DNA from: Fasciola hepatica
Lineage: Eukaryota > Platyhelminthes > Trematoda > Plagiorchiida > Fasciolidae
Reading direction: 5' to 3'
Length of the DNA: 64,000 nt
Assembly: GCA_948099385.1 (NCBI GenBank)
Contig: CANUEZ040000047.1
Location: 28,414,501-28,478,500 of the forward strand
How positions within the stretch are numbered: the first letter of the stretch is position 1; each line of letters opens with the position of its first letter. Below the pieces are notes generated by a model that had not been told where the DNA came from, ran no database searches, and saw nothing but the letters and a program-made list of their open reading frames with translations. Made by a program: the position numbers and the translations under genes. Positions 8,336-19,391 of this stretch are shown here, piece by piece.

Positions 8336-10439
8336 TTACAAAAATGTATGCAAGACAGGAATGCATACGTGTAACAAATCGACATATAAAAGTAAGCACT
8401 TACATGCAATAGTGTGAACGGGTGCGTGCAAAACAGCAGACTCTAAGCCATTCACTGAAAAAATGCACAAATATGTTGACCGTAAAGCTTGTGTAAAAAA
8501 ATCTCCCAGGACATTGAAGTACTGAAAGTAAACCTCATCGTTGAGAACATTAAAAATCATAGCTGGTTTGCCATTTATTATCATAACGTTGTCCGGACGC
8601 ACATTGGAAAAAAATACCCCGTTTATCAAACAGGAACAGGGGTTTTTACTCATACGGGGTATTGGTATTAGAGTGTCGTCCACGGGGAGCGTTCCTTCCT
8701 GCTGAGAACAGGTACTCAACTCGTGTAAACGCTTGTACAACTGTTCTGCTGGTTTTGCAGGCCCCTTAATCAAGTGCTTAAGCTTGCCCAAATGAGATTC
8801 ATATGGGAAGCTGGAGAAGTTGTCCAGCGTTCCGTGTATCCTAACATCCTCAGCTAGGTGGGTCAAGCAATGCACGTTGTAAACAATATGCTCGGGGCCA
8901 TACAATGTCGCCATTTCTTGTACAAAAACACGTAAAACACCTTGGGCAAAATCCAGCATGCGGTTGTGTAAGACGGGATGCAAAAAGATATGTACTGAAA
9001 TAAATAACAGTAAAAAATGATTATATAAATCAGAAGGTAATAAATCACGCAGACATACGGGGCCAAGATATAAGAGGAACTGGCGGAATTCCGTTGCCTT
9101 CCAGCGCTCAATGTCACTTGTGTGACGGCATTTACGCTGAAAGTCACACGAAAGAGAAGTGTGTGTTCGTAGGATTCGATCGCCTAGTTCTTCCGCGGCC
9201 GCGCGACTTAGACGGTAGCTTGATGAACGGCTACCCTTTAGCCAGGCGGTAAGCAGTCGTTGGGTGACCCCGAGACATACTAAATGCATGTAGTCCAACG
9301 GGAAAGTATGTACCATATCTATGGACACGGACAGAAATGGACTGTCACCGATGTGATGGCGACGATACTTTCGAGCGCGAAAGTTTCCATCCGTACGTGC
9401 TCTAGCTTCAATGATGGGGAACGTCATCCTTCCATCAATGTACACTCCGCGTTGGTTACATTTATCACAGCCAAAATAACCAGCAGGGCTTTTGACTTGA
9501 CGAACAAAAGCTCTAGCAGGTGTATCACAGACAATGGCTAGCAAATGACATCGTATAAGAGCATTACGATAGCTGAGGCCATTTTGTAATATGTCCTTCA
9601 ACTCTTCCAAAGTACGATGCATGTACTCATTCAGGTTTTGCGGTTTTTTTGAGCCGCAATAAACACCGACAGTCACGATGGGCGTACTTGCCGGCCGCAC
9701 TACCCGTGCCAAAATTGGCCACAGCTGGATAGTAGATGACCGATAAATGGACATTCCGTCTACATTTAGCTAAATATCCACAGAATCCGGTACGGCAGCC
9801 ATGCTTTTTATGCAGATAATCAAGCCGTCCTTCAATCCAAGATGGATGTACACACCGCCGTCAAACTGGATCTTTTGACATAAACGTGGCGTGTGACAAA
9901 TTGTACGTGGATCGCATGGGATGCCAGGAATATACCGACTTATGAATGACAGCACGCCGCGTCGCTGTTTCAAAGTCAAATTGTACTTTACAAACAAGTC
10001 AGACATAGATTGCAGCATGGCGTCCTTGTTCACGGTTACTGATATTCTTTCTCCCAGTTCCACTTGCTCGTCTGTTAATAAAATATTAATATGTTACATC
10101 TTTTTAAACGAACAAACCTGATGAGGTAACAGCGAGGGATGTGGAAGCAACGGGCCGCATGGCGTTCCCGATTAAGTTACCACAGACCTCCTCAACTGCT
10201 ATCCGTGGGAATTCTGAGACCGCTTCAACGGATGCACCAGACGCACAAGCTCTAGCTAGCGCCGATGCTTCAGGAAGCGAATTAGTACATTTCTACTGAA
10301 TTAACCTACCCTGAGTCTTCACTTTCGGGCACGAAACTCTGTGCTCCCAAAACGTGGCCTCCTGACAAACGGGACACTGTTGGGCACTGAGCTGCTTCTT
10401 CCTGTTCCGGTACCTCTGGTACTTGCTCTCTTTCGGCAT
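8336..10439 (-). pseudogene. TNP2-type CACTA transposase with one in-frame amber codon
   Basis: Exons 10439-10310, 10267-10118 and 10071-8336, all joined in phase 1, 671 codons. Exon 1 encodes a compact zinc finger, CPVCQEATFWEHRVSCPK, after a basic start (MPKESKYQRYRNRKK). Exon 3 has the TNP2 hallmarks: DGMSIYRSS, FPLDYMHLVCLGVTQRLL, HCLTHLAEDV and DNFSSFPYESHLGKLK. The C-terminus HTIACKCLLLYVDLLHVCIP matches the usual end of animal CACTA transposases. A TAG at 9772-9770 interrupts the frame just before NVDGMS; it can be explained by one C-to-T change in a CAG codon. Otherwise the frame is open. Intron 1 has a TACTAAT branch site. The gene precedes the accessory gene by 203 nt on the same strand with no AATAAA between them. 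Confidence 0.85.
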
Positions 10440-10489
10440 AATTACGTATATCCTAGGAATGAAATCCACAGTGTGATAAGCTAACATAT

Positions 10490-10494
<5 letters not shown>

Positions 10495-10564
<70 letters not shown>
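10495..10564. repeat. (TA)n microsatellite upstream of the transposase start
   Basis: About 34 TA units, starting some 55 nt upstream of the transposase ATG. A (TA)n tract occupies the matching position in the related element at 19.4 kb. Confidence 0.95.
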
Positions 10565-10565
<1 letters not shown>

Positions 10566-11047
10566 TTGACCGATAATTTCGACAATACACACCTTACAAA
10601 TAAATACGAATACCACTGAAGCAATATAGTGCTTTAACGTCTGTTAAAGCCACTGTAACGGGTTTACCTAGAACTGAGAAACATAAAAAAATGTAACAAT
10701 ATTTCTGTAACAAATCAAGCTAAAACAGACCTTCAAAATCCTGCCACGAAAAAATAAAGACAAAACTACTTAAAATAGTCGAAACATAGCACACTTATAA
10801 CATAAACGTTGACAATGAAGACCCCAAGTACTCCCTTCAAGGGATGAAACCACCTACCACGAGAGAATACGGCGAACCAATATGGCACCGCCCGATCACG
10901 ATTGCAGTCAGTAAAACAAAATGAAACCTAAATGTAACGAAATCAGATCTGACGACTTGGTAAAAAACATACATATAACAGTTGCTTTTCGTGTTTCACG
11001 AAAGTCGGCGTTGGTCATTATGAGAAATGATGGTAATGTGCGCCACC
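10565..11047. other. CACTA interior between the microsatellite and the right terminus, no gene
   Basis: AT-rich sequence with no supported frame. It lies upstream of the minus-strand transposase, so it should contain the promoter, but I see no specific element. Confidence 0.4.
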
Positions 11048-11090
11048 CCAACGCTTCGTTGGGCAGTGCCCAACAGGGTTGGGCAATGTG
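11048..11090. repeat. Right terminal repeats of the CACTA element
   Basis: Contains CCCAACG, CGTTGGGCAGTGCCCAAC and GGTTGGGCAATG, the same words as at the left end, in inverted order. Read on the minus strand it gives two successive inward starts, at about 11,090 (CACATTGCCCAAC) and at about 11,068 (CACTGCCCAACG, the better match to the left end). Confidence 0.75.
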
Positions 11091-11830
11091 CTACTTGGGA
11101 ACTGACCAGCCTGAGGAGTTTGGTAATCAAATCCCTCCCGGTGTCTCAGGCAGCCGATCAGGTGTGTAGAGTTTCTGAGCAGCAAATTCTTGATGCCGCA
11201 AAGATTTTACAAGATACCGAGAATTGCTCCAAGCGAGTCATCCTTTGGGGCCGCTTCCTCAGTTCAGATCACCCTCATGACACCTACGCCCAGGTGTTTA
11301 ATCGCCTTAAGCTCCCTTCCCCACTTAAAAGTCGGTCCACTTGGTTGGTAACCAAACGCACCAACCGGGTTCACGGTATTCTCATTGTAATGGGTTCCAC
11401 AGATGCAGCCAAACGAATTGTTTCCTCGGCCGCAAAGCTCAAGGAGGAAATTAAAGGGTTTAAGGGAGTATCCATGGATAAGCCACTTCATCTGAGGCTC
11501 CGCAGTGAGAAGGCTAGGCCAGCAATTCCACAAAAAGCCGATCCTAAGCTCAGAGTGCTGCCAGTTGTCCAGGTAACTCGCCTTGAGGATCAAGCTGCAT
11601 GCCCACCATCCGTCGCTTCCCTACGCACACCATTTCCCGTCGCCGAAAGTACTCCCAGTAGTAGGCCTAGTGCCACTAAACATCTGTCGCCTACGAAAAT
11701 CATCCCAGGCCCCATCATAGCCAATAAGACTATTTCAACGGACGAGACTCACTCATCCTGCAACCTGTTTCTACTGAAAGAAGCAGTGAAGAGGTTAACG
11801 CACCAGATAATATATCTGGTGCTGTCATGA
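11091..11830 (+). CDS. LINE B ORF1, C-terminal part
   Basis: Continuation of the ORF1 that begins at 5882; open in the same phase to a TGA at 11828-11830. The middle contains RVILWGRFLSS, then TNRVHGILIVMGSTDAAKRI, which resembles an RNA-recognition-like fold as in CR1 ORF1 proteins. The last 80 residues are proline/serine-rich. The stop codon overlaps the ORF2 start in the sequence ATGA (11827-11830). The ORF is open here, but the element as a whole is disrupted by the CACTA insertion. Confidence 0.65.
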
Positions 11831-14800
11831 AAAATAGGCTCACCAACAAGAAAACTCAGAGCAGGGCATCACGCAGTGCGCAGAAGGGCAAACCACGAAA
11901 AGCAGCCCACCCTTTTCGAAGACCGAAGGACGTAGAACGTCCGCCTGGATTGATACCCCCCAGGTTACTAGACATCAAAACCTACCGGTCCCTCCAACAG
12001 TCTGCTCACTCTCTAGCCCACCCCCCCCCAATATCTTCAGCCCCCGACTCCCCCAGGACCTCCTTTGCACCCCCAAATCCCCCTCTTTCCCACTCCTCAA
12101 ACCCAAAATCAATTGTCTCTGGCGATTCTGCAACAACTCCTGAGCATGTGCTCAAGTGTTTTTACAGCAATTGCCTGAGTGTGTTGAATAAGATCCCGGA
12201 GCTTCGGCAGCTCGCAGTGGATAAGGAGCCTCAGATCATAGCCCTCACAGAAACCTGACATACTTGATGCCGAAATATCCATTCCGGGACACTTCACAGT
12301 AAGGCAGGACTCCAGTAGAGGTCGTGCCGGCGGGGTCATCATGTACTACGATAATTCGATCCCTCCTCCCACCGTACTGACAACCCCAACCTTTTCATGC
12401 ATTGATTGTTTGTGGGCCGTGTTTACCCTCTCTAGGACGGACACCCTATTGCTTGGTGTTGTCTACCGTCCTCCCGCATGCAATTCAACTGATAGCCTAG
12501 GTCTCAGACTTGTTAGGCTCCCCGAAAAGCTACACAGACTTCACCCATCTGTTAGTCACTGGGGACTTTAACTCACCCAGTACTAACTGGCAAAGAGCTG
12601 ATGCCCCTGATATCACTTTTGGTAAACCCCTCCTTGATCTCGCACTGAAGAACTCATGGGTGCAGAACGTACGAGATCCGACTAGATATCGCACAGACCA
12701 CGCCCCTTCCCTACTAGACCTGGTGATCACCAATGATCGGTTCCAAATAGATGTGGTGCATTACTTGCCGCCCCTCGGCAAAAGTGATCACAGTCACATT
12801 GGATTCGATTATATCGTGAAATGGCCTCCTCTTCCTTCAGAAACCAAAATTTTGAGATCCTTCAAAAGGACCAATTTTGACGAAGTCTGTGCATTTATTC
12901 GCTCCCAGCTGAATTCAACTAACCCAGGTGACTCTGCTGATGAAATGGCACAGAATCTCAGAGTTAGTCTCTTTAGCTGATAGGCTATTTGTCCTCAGAA
13001 TTCGCCGTCTACAGACCGCTAAGCGACCCCTCCCTCGCCCCATTAGGCGCATTCTAGACGAACGCACACACCTCTTTGCTAGATATAAAGCCACAGGCTT
13101 TGCCTGTGATACAGAAGATCTTAGGATCATACGGAACACATGCAAAGACAGGATTAGGTCCTATCAGAATGCAGTCCAACGATCTGTACCTGATCGAGCA
13201 CGGACCAATAAGGCATTTTTCTTTCAGTAAATGCGCCGTCGAAGGGGCACGGCTCCGACGCCACTAGCTCTCAAAGATAGTGCCGGATCTCCAATAGCTT
13301 CCCCTAGCCAAGTAGCCGAGGCATTCAGCTCCTACTTCCGTACAATTTTTAGCTCCATACCCATATCATCCCACCCTACCATGCACCCGTTTTCTCTGGC
13401 CACTACCCTTAACCGCGTCACTATTCCCATTAGTGCAGTAGCTCAAGGTTTCCGACGGCTCAACCAATATTGCTCCATGGGTCCTGACAATCCACTCCCG
13501 TATTCTCAAGGAAGCCGCGGACACATTAGCTGCTCCTTATGCCTCGCTTTTTCAGCGATGTATTGACGATGGAGTTTTCCCCAGTAGCTGGAAAAAAGCA
13601 GCGATCGCACCCATCTATAAGAAGGGTAGTAGACATCTTGCTTCTAGTTACAGACCCATAAGCCTCACTAGCATCACCAGCAAAATTTTTGAGGGAATTC
13701 TTAAGAGTGAGGTTCTTTCACATTTGCATAGAAGTAGGATACTCTCCCCGTCCCAACATGGGTTTCTTCCTGGCAGATCGTGCATCACCAATATGCTTAC
13801 TGTCATGGATAGTCTAACGAAAGCCTATGATGATGGCCAGCTCTCAAACGCTGTATTTATCGATTTTGCTAAGGCCTTCGATAAGGTCCCCCATGCCCCT
13901 CTTCTTTATAAGCTGCAGACATACGGGATCACAGGCTCCATGTTGGCCATCCTACGCAGCTTCCTTACCGACCGCACCTTTGTGGTTAAAGTCGGGAATG
14001 TTTTGTCTCAACCCTCCCCAGTAACAACTGGGGTCCCCCAAGGGTCGGTCTTAGGTCCTCTTCTTTTCTTGATCTATATAAACGATCTTCCGATAGCCTT
14101 TCCCGCGAACATTGCCATGTACGCAGACGATGTAACCCTCTGGAGTTCAAGCGTTGAAGACCTGCAAATTGCAGTTTATGAGACGAAACGCTGGTCTGAG
14201 GATTGGAACCTCCCAGTTAATGATGACAGATGCGTGAGCATGTCTTTCGGCAGAGAGACTGGTCACACGTTTTCCATTAACGGAGCAACCACACTGCCAA
14301 GGGTTGACCGACACAAGGTGCTCGGTTTCTGGTTAGATTGTAACTTGTCCTTCTCTCATCATCACCAACTTGCGAGCAAGTCTGCCTTTCGAGTACTAAA
14401 TATGATTCGAAGGTCCTTCCCGCGCATATCTAAGGATGATTTCCCCATAATTTTGGGCACGTATATCCGACCTCTGCTGGAGTACGGTAGTCAGATAGTG
14501 CACTCTGGTCTTGTCCGAGACCGTGAGATCCTAGAAAGAGTTCAGAGGGCCTCAACCAAGGCAGTAAGGGGTCTGTCCCACCTACCTTATCCCGTCCGCC
14601 TCTTACTCCTCAACCTCTATCCCCTTGGCGTAAGACTCGTAAGAGGTGATCTGTTTTTGATGTTCCACCTTTTTGAATCAGGTCAAAGCGGTTGCTTCTT
14701 CTCCGTCTATCCAGCCTCTTCTCTCCGTGGTCACAACAGAAAGGTTTTCAAACCGAGGCCACACACTTCACTAAGGATTAACTTTTTTAGCTATAGGGTT

Positions 14801-14899
14801 ATTAATATGTGGAATGCACTTCCGGAAGATATTGTTCTCTCGCAGACCAAAACTATCTTCAAGAAAAAGCTAGACCTCTACCTGGGTCTCTCCCAATAA
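11827..14899 (+). pseudogene. LINE B ORF2, CR1-like endonuclease and reverse transcriptase, frameshifted
   Basis: ORF2 of a CR1-like non-LTR retrotransposon, which reverse-transcribes its own RNA at a nicked target. The start ATG overlaps the ORF1 stop. The endonuclease starts at CFYSNCLSVLNKIPEL (about 12,160) and breaks near 12,257, where about ten bases seem missing; it includes GDFNSPSTNW (about 12,563) and SLLDLVITN (about 12,708). The reverse transcriptase changes frame near 13,487 and is then open to 14,899: KKAAIAPIYKKG, YRPISLTS, FIDFAKAFDKVPH, GVPQGSVLGPLLF and the intact catalytic MYADD (about 14,116). The C-terminus RVINMWNALPEDIV is the usual CR1/Jockey ending. It takes several frame changes to read, so it is inactive, but sequence decay is modest. 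Confidence 0.85.
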
Positions 14900-15165
14900 T
14901 TCCTTGTCAGAAAAACAAAATAGATATCTTTTATTGCATATATGTTCAAGAATGTCGCACCCCCACTCAGCTTAAGGCACTGTCCACAGTGAGACTTTGC
15001 ATGATGTTATGTGTATCTTGTTTTCGCTGCCAGCCCCCCCCCCCCCGGTTCTTTTTAGTCGTTTCAGCTCGGTGAACCCGACAGAAGCTCAAGGATTTCC
15101 CTGAGAACCGGGACAATTGGGCTCAAAGCCTCGAACCCGTGTAGCACTTCAAGACTTCGAGACAG
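14900..15165 (+). other. 3' untranslated end of LINE B and junction to LINE A
   Basis: No gene. A 13-base C run lies at 15,034-15,046. LINE B probably ends somewhere here; I could not identify the exact end or a target duplication. Confidence 0.4.
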
Positions 15166-16698
15166 ACCTGATGGTGTGCATCCTTTAGTGGTAGAGAGCT
15201 GGCCGATGTTTTAACTCAACCGGTCACACGATTGTTCAACGCGTCGTTAACAGCGGGAAAGCTCCCCCAAGAATGGGATGAAACGGTCGTCGTGCCACTA
15301 TAAAAAAGGTGGGGCGAAGGCCGAGACTGTCAGCTATCGACCTGTCAGTCTAACATCGGTGGTAGGAAAGGTTACGAAGCGCCTGCTGGCCACACGAATT
15401 CGGGGAACATATTGGGGTACACGACCTACTATGCCGACAACAACATGGTTTTTGGAAAAGCAGGTCGTGCCTGACAAACTTGGTAATCACACGAGAACGC
15501 TGGACGATGGCCAAAGTCGAAGGACACCCTACGGACGTAATCTTCGTGAGTTTTAGCAAAGCTTTTGACAAAGTCCCACATGACCGTCTATTAAGTAAGC
15601 TTAGGGCTCTTGGTGTTGTAGATCCCTTGATTCTGTGGAAAGAGGACTTTCTAAAAGGCAAAACCTTTGCAGTACGAGTAGCACAGTCAATGTCAACTTG
15701 GCAAGTGGCTACTAGTGGTGTTACACAAGGATCGGTTTTGGGTCTGCTACTCTTCCTGGTCTATATCAATGATCTACCGCCAGTTTTTCAATCGCCTCGT
15801 CTCATCTATGTTAACGACCTTACGATCTGGCGTAGGACTACAACAAATGCAGATGAGCTCGTTCTTCAAGAGGACATCACAGCCCTTGAAAGATGGTCAG
15901 ATCTGTGGTCACTGCCAGTCAACACCGACAAGTGTGCGCATATGCGAGTAGAAGCACCGTCCAGCAGTGGGACGTACTATGAACACGGGGTACACCTTCG
16001 GCGTTCTGTCTGCTAAAAAGATCTGGGAGTGATGGTGGCTTCGTCACTAAAAACGAAGCACCACACTGATAGAGTTTATTCGTCAGCGTGGAGTATCCTC
16101 GGGCTGATTACTCGATCATTCGGCCATCTCTCACTCAACGCTTTTAAGGTACTGTATGCAACCCATGTACATCCCAGGTTGGAATACGGGGGGCCAGCGG
16201 TTTTCCCTTGTACGTTGACAGAAGTGGCAAAGTTGGGAAGAGTACAGAGAGGCAAAACCCGCCTCATCGGTGGGCTACGCGGGGTCAGCTACGAAGAGCG
16301 GCTGTAGATTACAGGGTTGTTTCCAGTGGCTTATCGGAGAGTCCGAGGAGACCTGATCTTCACCAGGCGTATCATTAGAGGCGACTTCGGCCCAGAGCTA
16401 CGTGCAGAGCTCCCTCTTCGCGGACATGACCGCACGAGGGGACACCCGCTAACTCTAAACAAACTGCAGTCGGTGGGCCTCACACTGGTGTACCGTCTAT
16501 CTCGGAGAGTGACCAATCTATGGAACTCGCTGCCAGCCGAAGTGGTGGAAGAGCCTAACGACGCACTGTTCAAGCGACTTCTGGATTTATTTCTAAAAAG
16601 GTGGTGGTGGATGAATCACGCATGAGTCTACATCACTGAGCTGTGGCGAGGAGGCTTACACGGGAGAGATATTCACTGCCTTTGTTATGAAGAATGAA
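15166..16698 (+). pseudogene. LINE A, reverse transcriptase part (broken), with 3' tail
   Basis: Resumes with PDGVHPLVV, exactly where the first piece (4380-5345) stopped. Motifs in order: VVVPLYKKGG, YRPVSLTSVVGKV, FVSFSKAFDKVPHD, GVTQGSVLGLLLF, then the catalytic site reading YVNDL instead of YADD, so both the alanine and the first aspartate are lost. The C-terminal part reads RVTNLWNSLPAEVVE. Frame changes and stops occur at about 15,480, 16,015 and 16,305. The element closes with an ATGAAGA-type microsatellite (about 16,687-16,700), typical of CR1 3' ends. It is clearly older than LINE B. Confidence 0.8.
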
Positions 16699-16708
16699 GA
16701 ATGATTGG

Positions 16709-17190
16709 CACAAACCGCCCAGAAACCGGCCAAAAACTGCTCCAAAACCGATCAGTTTTCGAACGGTTTTTTGCTATTACGCCGATCGGTTTTCGAGCGG
16801 CTTCTGAGTGGTTTTAGACCAGTTTCCGGGTGGTTTGTTCCAGTCGTTTGAAATACGTGATATTCCGAAATTACGTATCACGATACTGATTTCCATCTGC
16901 TAATTTATGATCTTCCAGTTAATTGTCCCCATTTTATCCATTTCGAGGGAATAAAACAGAGTGATCTATACCGAGGTTTTCAGGACATTTTGATGAATTA
17001 AACCAATACATTTAAGTAAAACGCCAACCAAGCATTGCACATTACTTCGGTCGTCAATTTTTTTCGCATAAATTCAATGTTGATCCGTGTAAAATTGCTA
17101 CTAAGCAAACCAACCGAAAACCGATCGGCGTAATAGTAGAAACCGCTGGAAAACCGGCCAAAAACCTATCGGTTTCAGAGCGGTTTTGGT
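16709..17190. mobile_element. MITE-like element with AACCG sub-terminal repeats
   Basis: About 480 bp without coding capacity. Both ends are inverted and rich in AACCG/CGGTT words: left CACAAACCGCCCAGAAACCG, right end read inward ACCAAAACCGCTCTGAAACC. TATTACGCCGATCGGTTTTC near 16,775 has an inverted partner near 17,120. It starts with CAC, as do the two CACTA-like elements in this window, so it may be a non-autonomous CACTA derivative with its own repeat word. It lies between the LINE A tail and a Gypsy integrase fragment. Confidence 0.65.
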
Positions 17191-17720
17191 ACAAGGGATA
17201 TAACAATTATGCAGAACGTCGAAGACTGTGCGCTGACAAGAAGTGGTTAGGATTTGGCGTGGGTGTGGCAAAGTTGTATCATTATCAACTTTGAGGAAGT
17301 TCCTGATGAGAACTCCGAAGGTTTAAGTGATGCGATCTGGCTTGTATCTCTGAAATCCAGTTTCGAACGTTGGGCTGCAGGCAAAGTTTCGAGGTCTGGG
17401 ATGCGTGGCTGACTAGAAATAGCGTCAACTCGATAAAGAGCACCAGCCACAACGTTGTCGGCGCCAGAAACGTGACGTACATCACTGGAAAACTGTTACG
17501 AAGTCTAAATGACGCAACTCACATGGCGAGTGTTTATCGATTCGGCCATGAAAGCGTGTCACTGGTTTATGATCGGTAAACATGATGAATTGTATGTCTC
17601 CAAGGATATGTCGAAAGTGTCTAACAGTACTATGAACAACAAGTAGTTCCCGACTAAATGTAGAATATTTAGCTTCAGCTGGTAGAAGACGACGAGAGGA
17701 AGATGCTGGTACCCGAAAAG
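17191..17720 (-). pseudogene. Gypsy LTR retrotransposon fragment: RNase H to start of integrase
   Basis: Minus-strand translation shows a Gypsy RNase H: RRLLPAEAKYSTFSRELLV (about 17,690-17,630) and FTDHKPVTRF (about 17,580), then the tether ALYRVDAISSQPRIPDLET. Near 17,215 a third frame reads VFDVLHN, the stretch before the integrase zinc finger. Several frame changes make it non-functional. The fragment is cut at its 3' side by the MITE-like element and at its 5' side by the CACTA-like element starting at 17,721. Confidence 0.75.
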
Positions 17721-17885
17721 CACGCCCCAAGTTTGCTCCATGGGGCACGCATGGGGCAAACTTGAGGTATACGTGGGGCTGCCCCAAGCTTACTACTAAA
17801 AAACTTGGGGCAGCTCTACCGTTGCCCCAAGATGGGGCAAACTTGGGGCTAGCCTCATGGGACAGACGTGGGGCTAGCCCCAACC
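17721..17885. repeat. Left sub-terminal repeats of the CACTA-like element
   Basis: About nine GGGGCA/TGCCCC-type words in 165 bp, several as GGGGCAAACTT or its complement. The arrangement copies that of the 6.1 kb element but the word is different. Confidence 0.7.
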
Positions 17886-18539
17886 TTTGTAATACGGTAA
17901 ACGAAACCAGTTCTAACTGCCGCTTCAAAGACTACTACTACAGTTTTTATTTCTAATTTGGCCGTTTGTGTACGCATCCCACATACACAAATTTCTGACG
18001 AACTGATAACTGGAACTTGAAAGCCAGTTTCGTAATACGAAAAATTTTTCTACGTTCACTAAATGTTTATTTTGCAATAATCCATCAAAGTACATTTTCG
18101 CTGGACCTTGGATGCGGTTGTCTGTGGTCGCGATATCTGCAGAAATGGGAATAAAAAGGCAAACTCATTGAAGAACTGCCAGTAAATGTCTTTAACGTTA
18201 TGTAATAGGTGATAATCGCATCCGATATAGATATTTTTTAATTAACGGCATGGAATTTTTCAACGAGGCTTGCAAGTTAAACAAAAGGGATGAATGTACT
18301 CTAATATTTGGTGATGGAGCGGTCTGTCGATGTATACGTGGCAACATATGCGTGCACATAATTGCTACCTTTTCACAGTTACATATGAAACGGATAGTGA
18401 AAGTGGCACACGGAAAGATACGCAGAACCTCAATGTAATTCACTAAGCGGTTAATGTACTTCAAATTTTAGTCCTACAGGAAACATATTTCTGTTAACCA
18501 TAACTGTGGAATGAGGCAACTCTGTTTCATTCTACTTAC

Positions 18540-18775
18540 CTATTATATCTGCTACCTGCTTTATGATCACGAGCCTTGTGGAACCAATTTCTGATGTGCT
18601 TCTCGATGTTGATAGTTAGTTCCTCGGAAAAAAACGGACTGAATCTGATAACGTCTAGTAAGCGGTGAGACCACTAATTAACTGATATAACTTCTATTGC
18701 TTTTATGAGTCTGTGATCGCAAACGGCTATCATTTTGCTGCTATCCAGCCACGTTCAGTACACTCCTGCCTTGCT
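18540..18775 (-). pseudogene. DUF4806-like exon remnant in the CACTA-like element
   Basis: Minus-strand reading gives WLDSS...VCDHRLIKAIE, then, after an intron-like break ending in CTTACTAG, SPFFSEELTINIEKHIRNWF and KARD. This parallels WLGSPQRKSVYDHRLIAAV and IERHIKRWFINARDR of the accessory gene at 6.8-7.1 kb, including the position of the small intron. Stops within the break mean that splicing would be needed. Probably a decayed copy. Confidence 0.6.
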
Positions 18776-19082
18776 GCATCGTCAGCCTGCAGTTAACAAG
18801 CATATTTGCAAACAAACGTAACAACGCGTCGATGTTGATCTTCACTGATGTTATGTTTCCCAGTTCAATATTGGCACCTGTGAAGAACACTTTTTATGAA
18901 GTCACAGAAAATATACTCGCCGACACCAGCGGTCGAATCTGATGTTGACGCTTGTGAGTTCATTGCTGATGGGGAGTACGGAAGGTTTGGTTGATGTCCA
19001 TTCGAAACCTCATCACCAGATGACATAGTTACCGTAGGTTCTAGATATAATATATAATAACGTTACATTATGCTGCAAATGC

Positions 19083-19220
19083 TCATGTACCCGTTGACGT
19101 CATCTTCGGACATCGATATCGATGGGCCCACGTAGACGCCTCGCCGCATTCAGTACAGGGTAGAGTACTCAACGCCCGCTTACACCGACGGTGATTTTGC
19201 CACTTGCTTGGACGGTCCAT
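19083..19220 (-). pseudogene. Zinc-finger first exon of a CACTA transposase, remnant
   Basis: From an ATG at 19,220-19,218 the minus strand encodes MDRPSKWQNHRRCKR, then CTECGEASTWAHRYRCPK. The ligand spacing and the residues around it match exon 1 of the 10.4 kb transposase (MPKESKYQRYRNRKK, CPVCQEATFWEHRVSCPK). A GTACAT donor-like site follows the finger. No transposase core follows. Confidence 0.65.
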
Positions 19221-19390
19221 GTGAGTTAGCTGTCCACTGTAAGCACAGAAAAATGGTAAACACCAAACCACATTTCCCTTCATTATAAATCCGAAAATGA
19301 TAACAATTAAAAACAAGTATGCATCCACATTAAACATTGGTATGCCAGGTACTCACGGTTTCCGCAGGAACGATGGTGTATCATGACGCA

Positions 19391-19391
<1 letters not shown>

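Larger units (their letters stand above)
6113..11090 (-). mobile_element. CACTA (En/Spm) DNA transposon, two genes on the minus strand
   Basis: The left end reads CACTGCCCAACG. The right end, read inward on the minus strand, begins CACATTGCCCAAC (or CATTG if the last two bases are excluded). Both ends are rich in short GCCCAA/TTGGGC sub-terminal repeats. The interior holds a TNP2-type transposase (8336-10439) and an accessory gene (6476-8132). The element sits inside LINE B ORF1. I could not see a clean 3-bp target duplication: the left flank is CAG, the right flank is CTA or TGC. The right border therefore has an uncertainty of a few bases. Length is about 5 kb, small for a CACTA element but complete in gene content. 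Confidence 0.85.

Noticed and set aside
8398..8404. GTAAGT on the minus strand as the end of the transposase coding exon
   Set aside because: The frame continues to a stop at 8336 with the residues (CKCLLLYVD...HVCIP) that end other CACTA transposases, and the phase does not fit the next ATG.
6110..11093. A 3-bp target-site duplication around the CACTA element
   Set aside because: The flanks CAG and CTA (or TGC) do not match; I do not claim one.
17482..17928. Continuous minus-strand frame of 148 codons
   Set aside because: It fuses the sub-terminal repeats of the CACTA-like element to the Gypsy RNase H fragment; only the part below 17,720 is retroelement protein.
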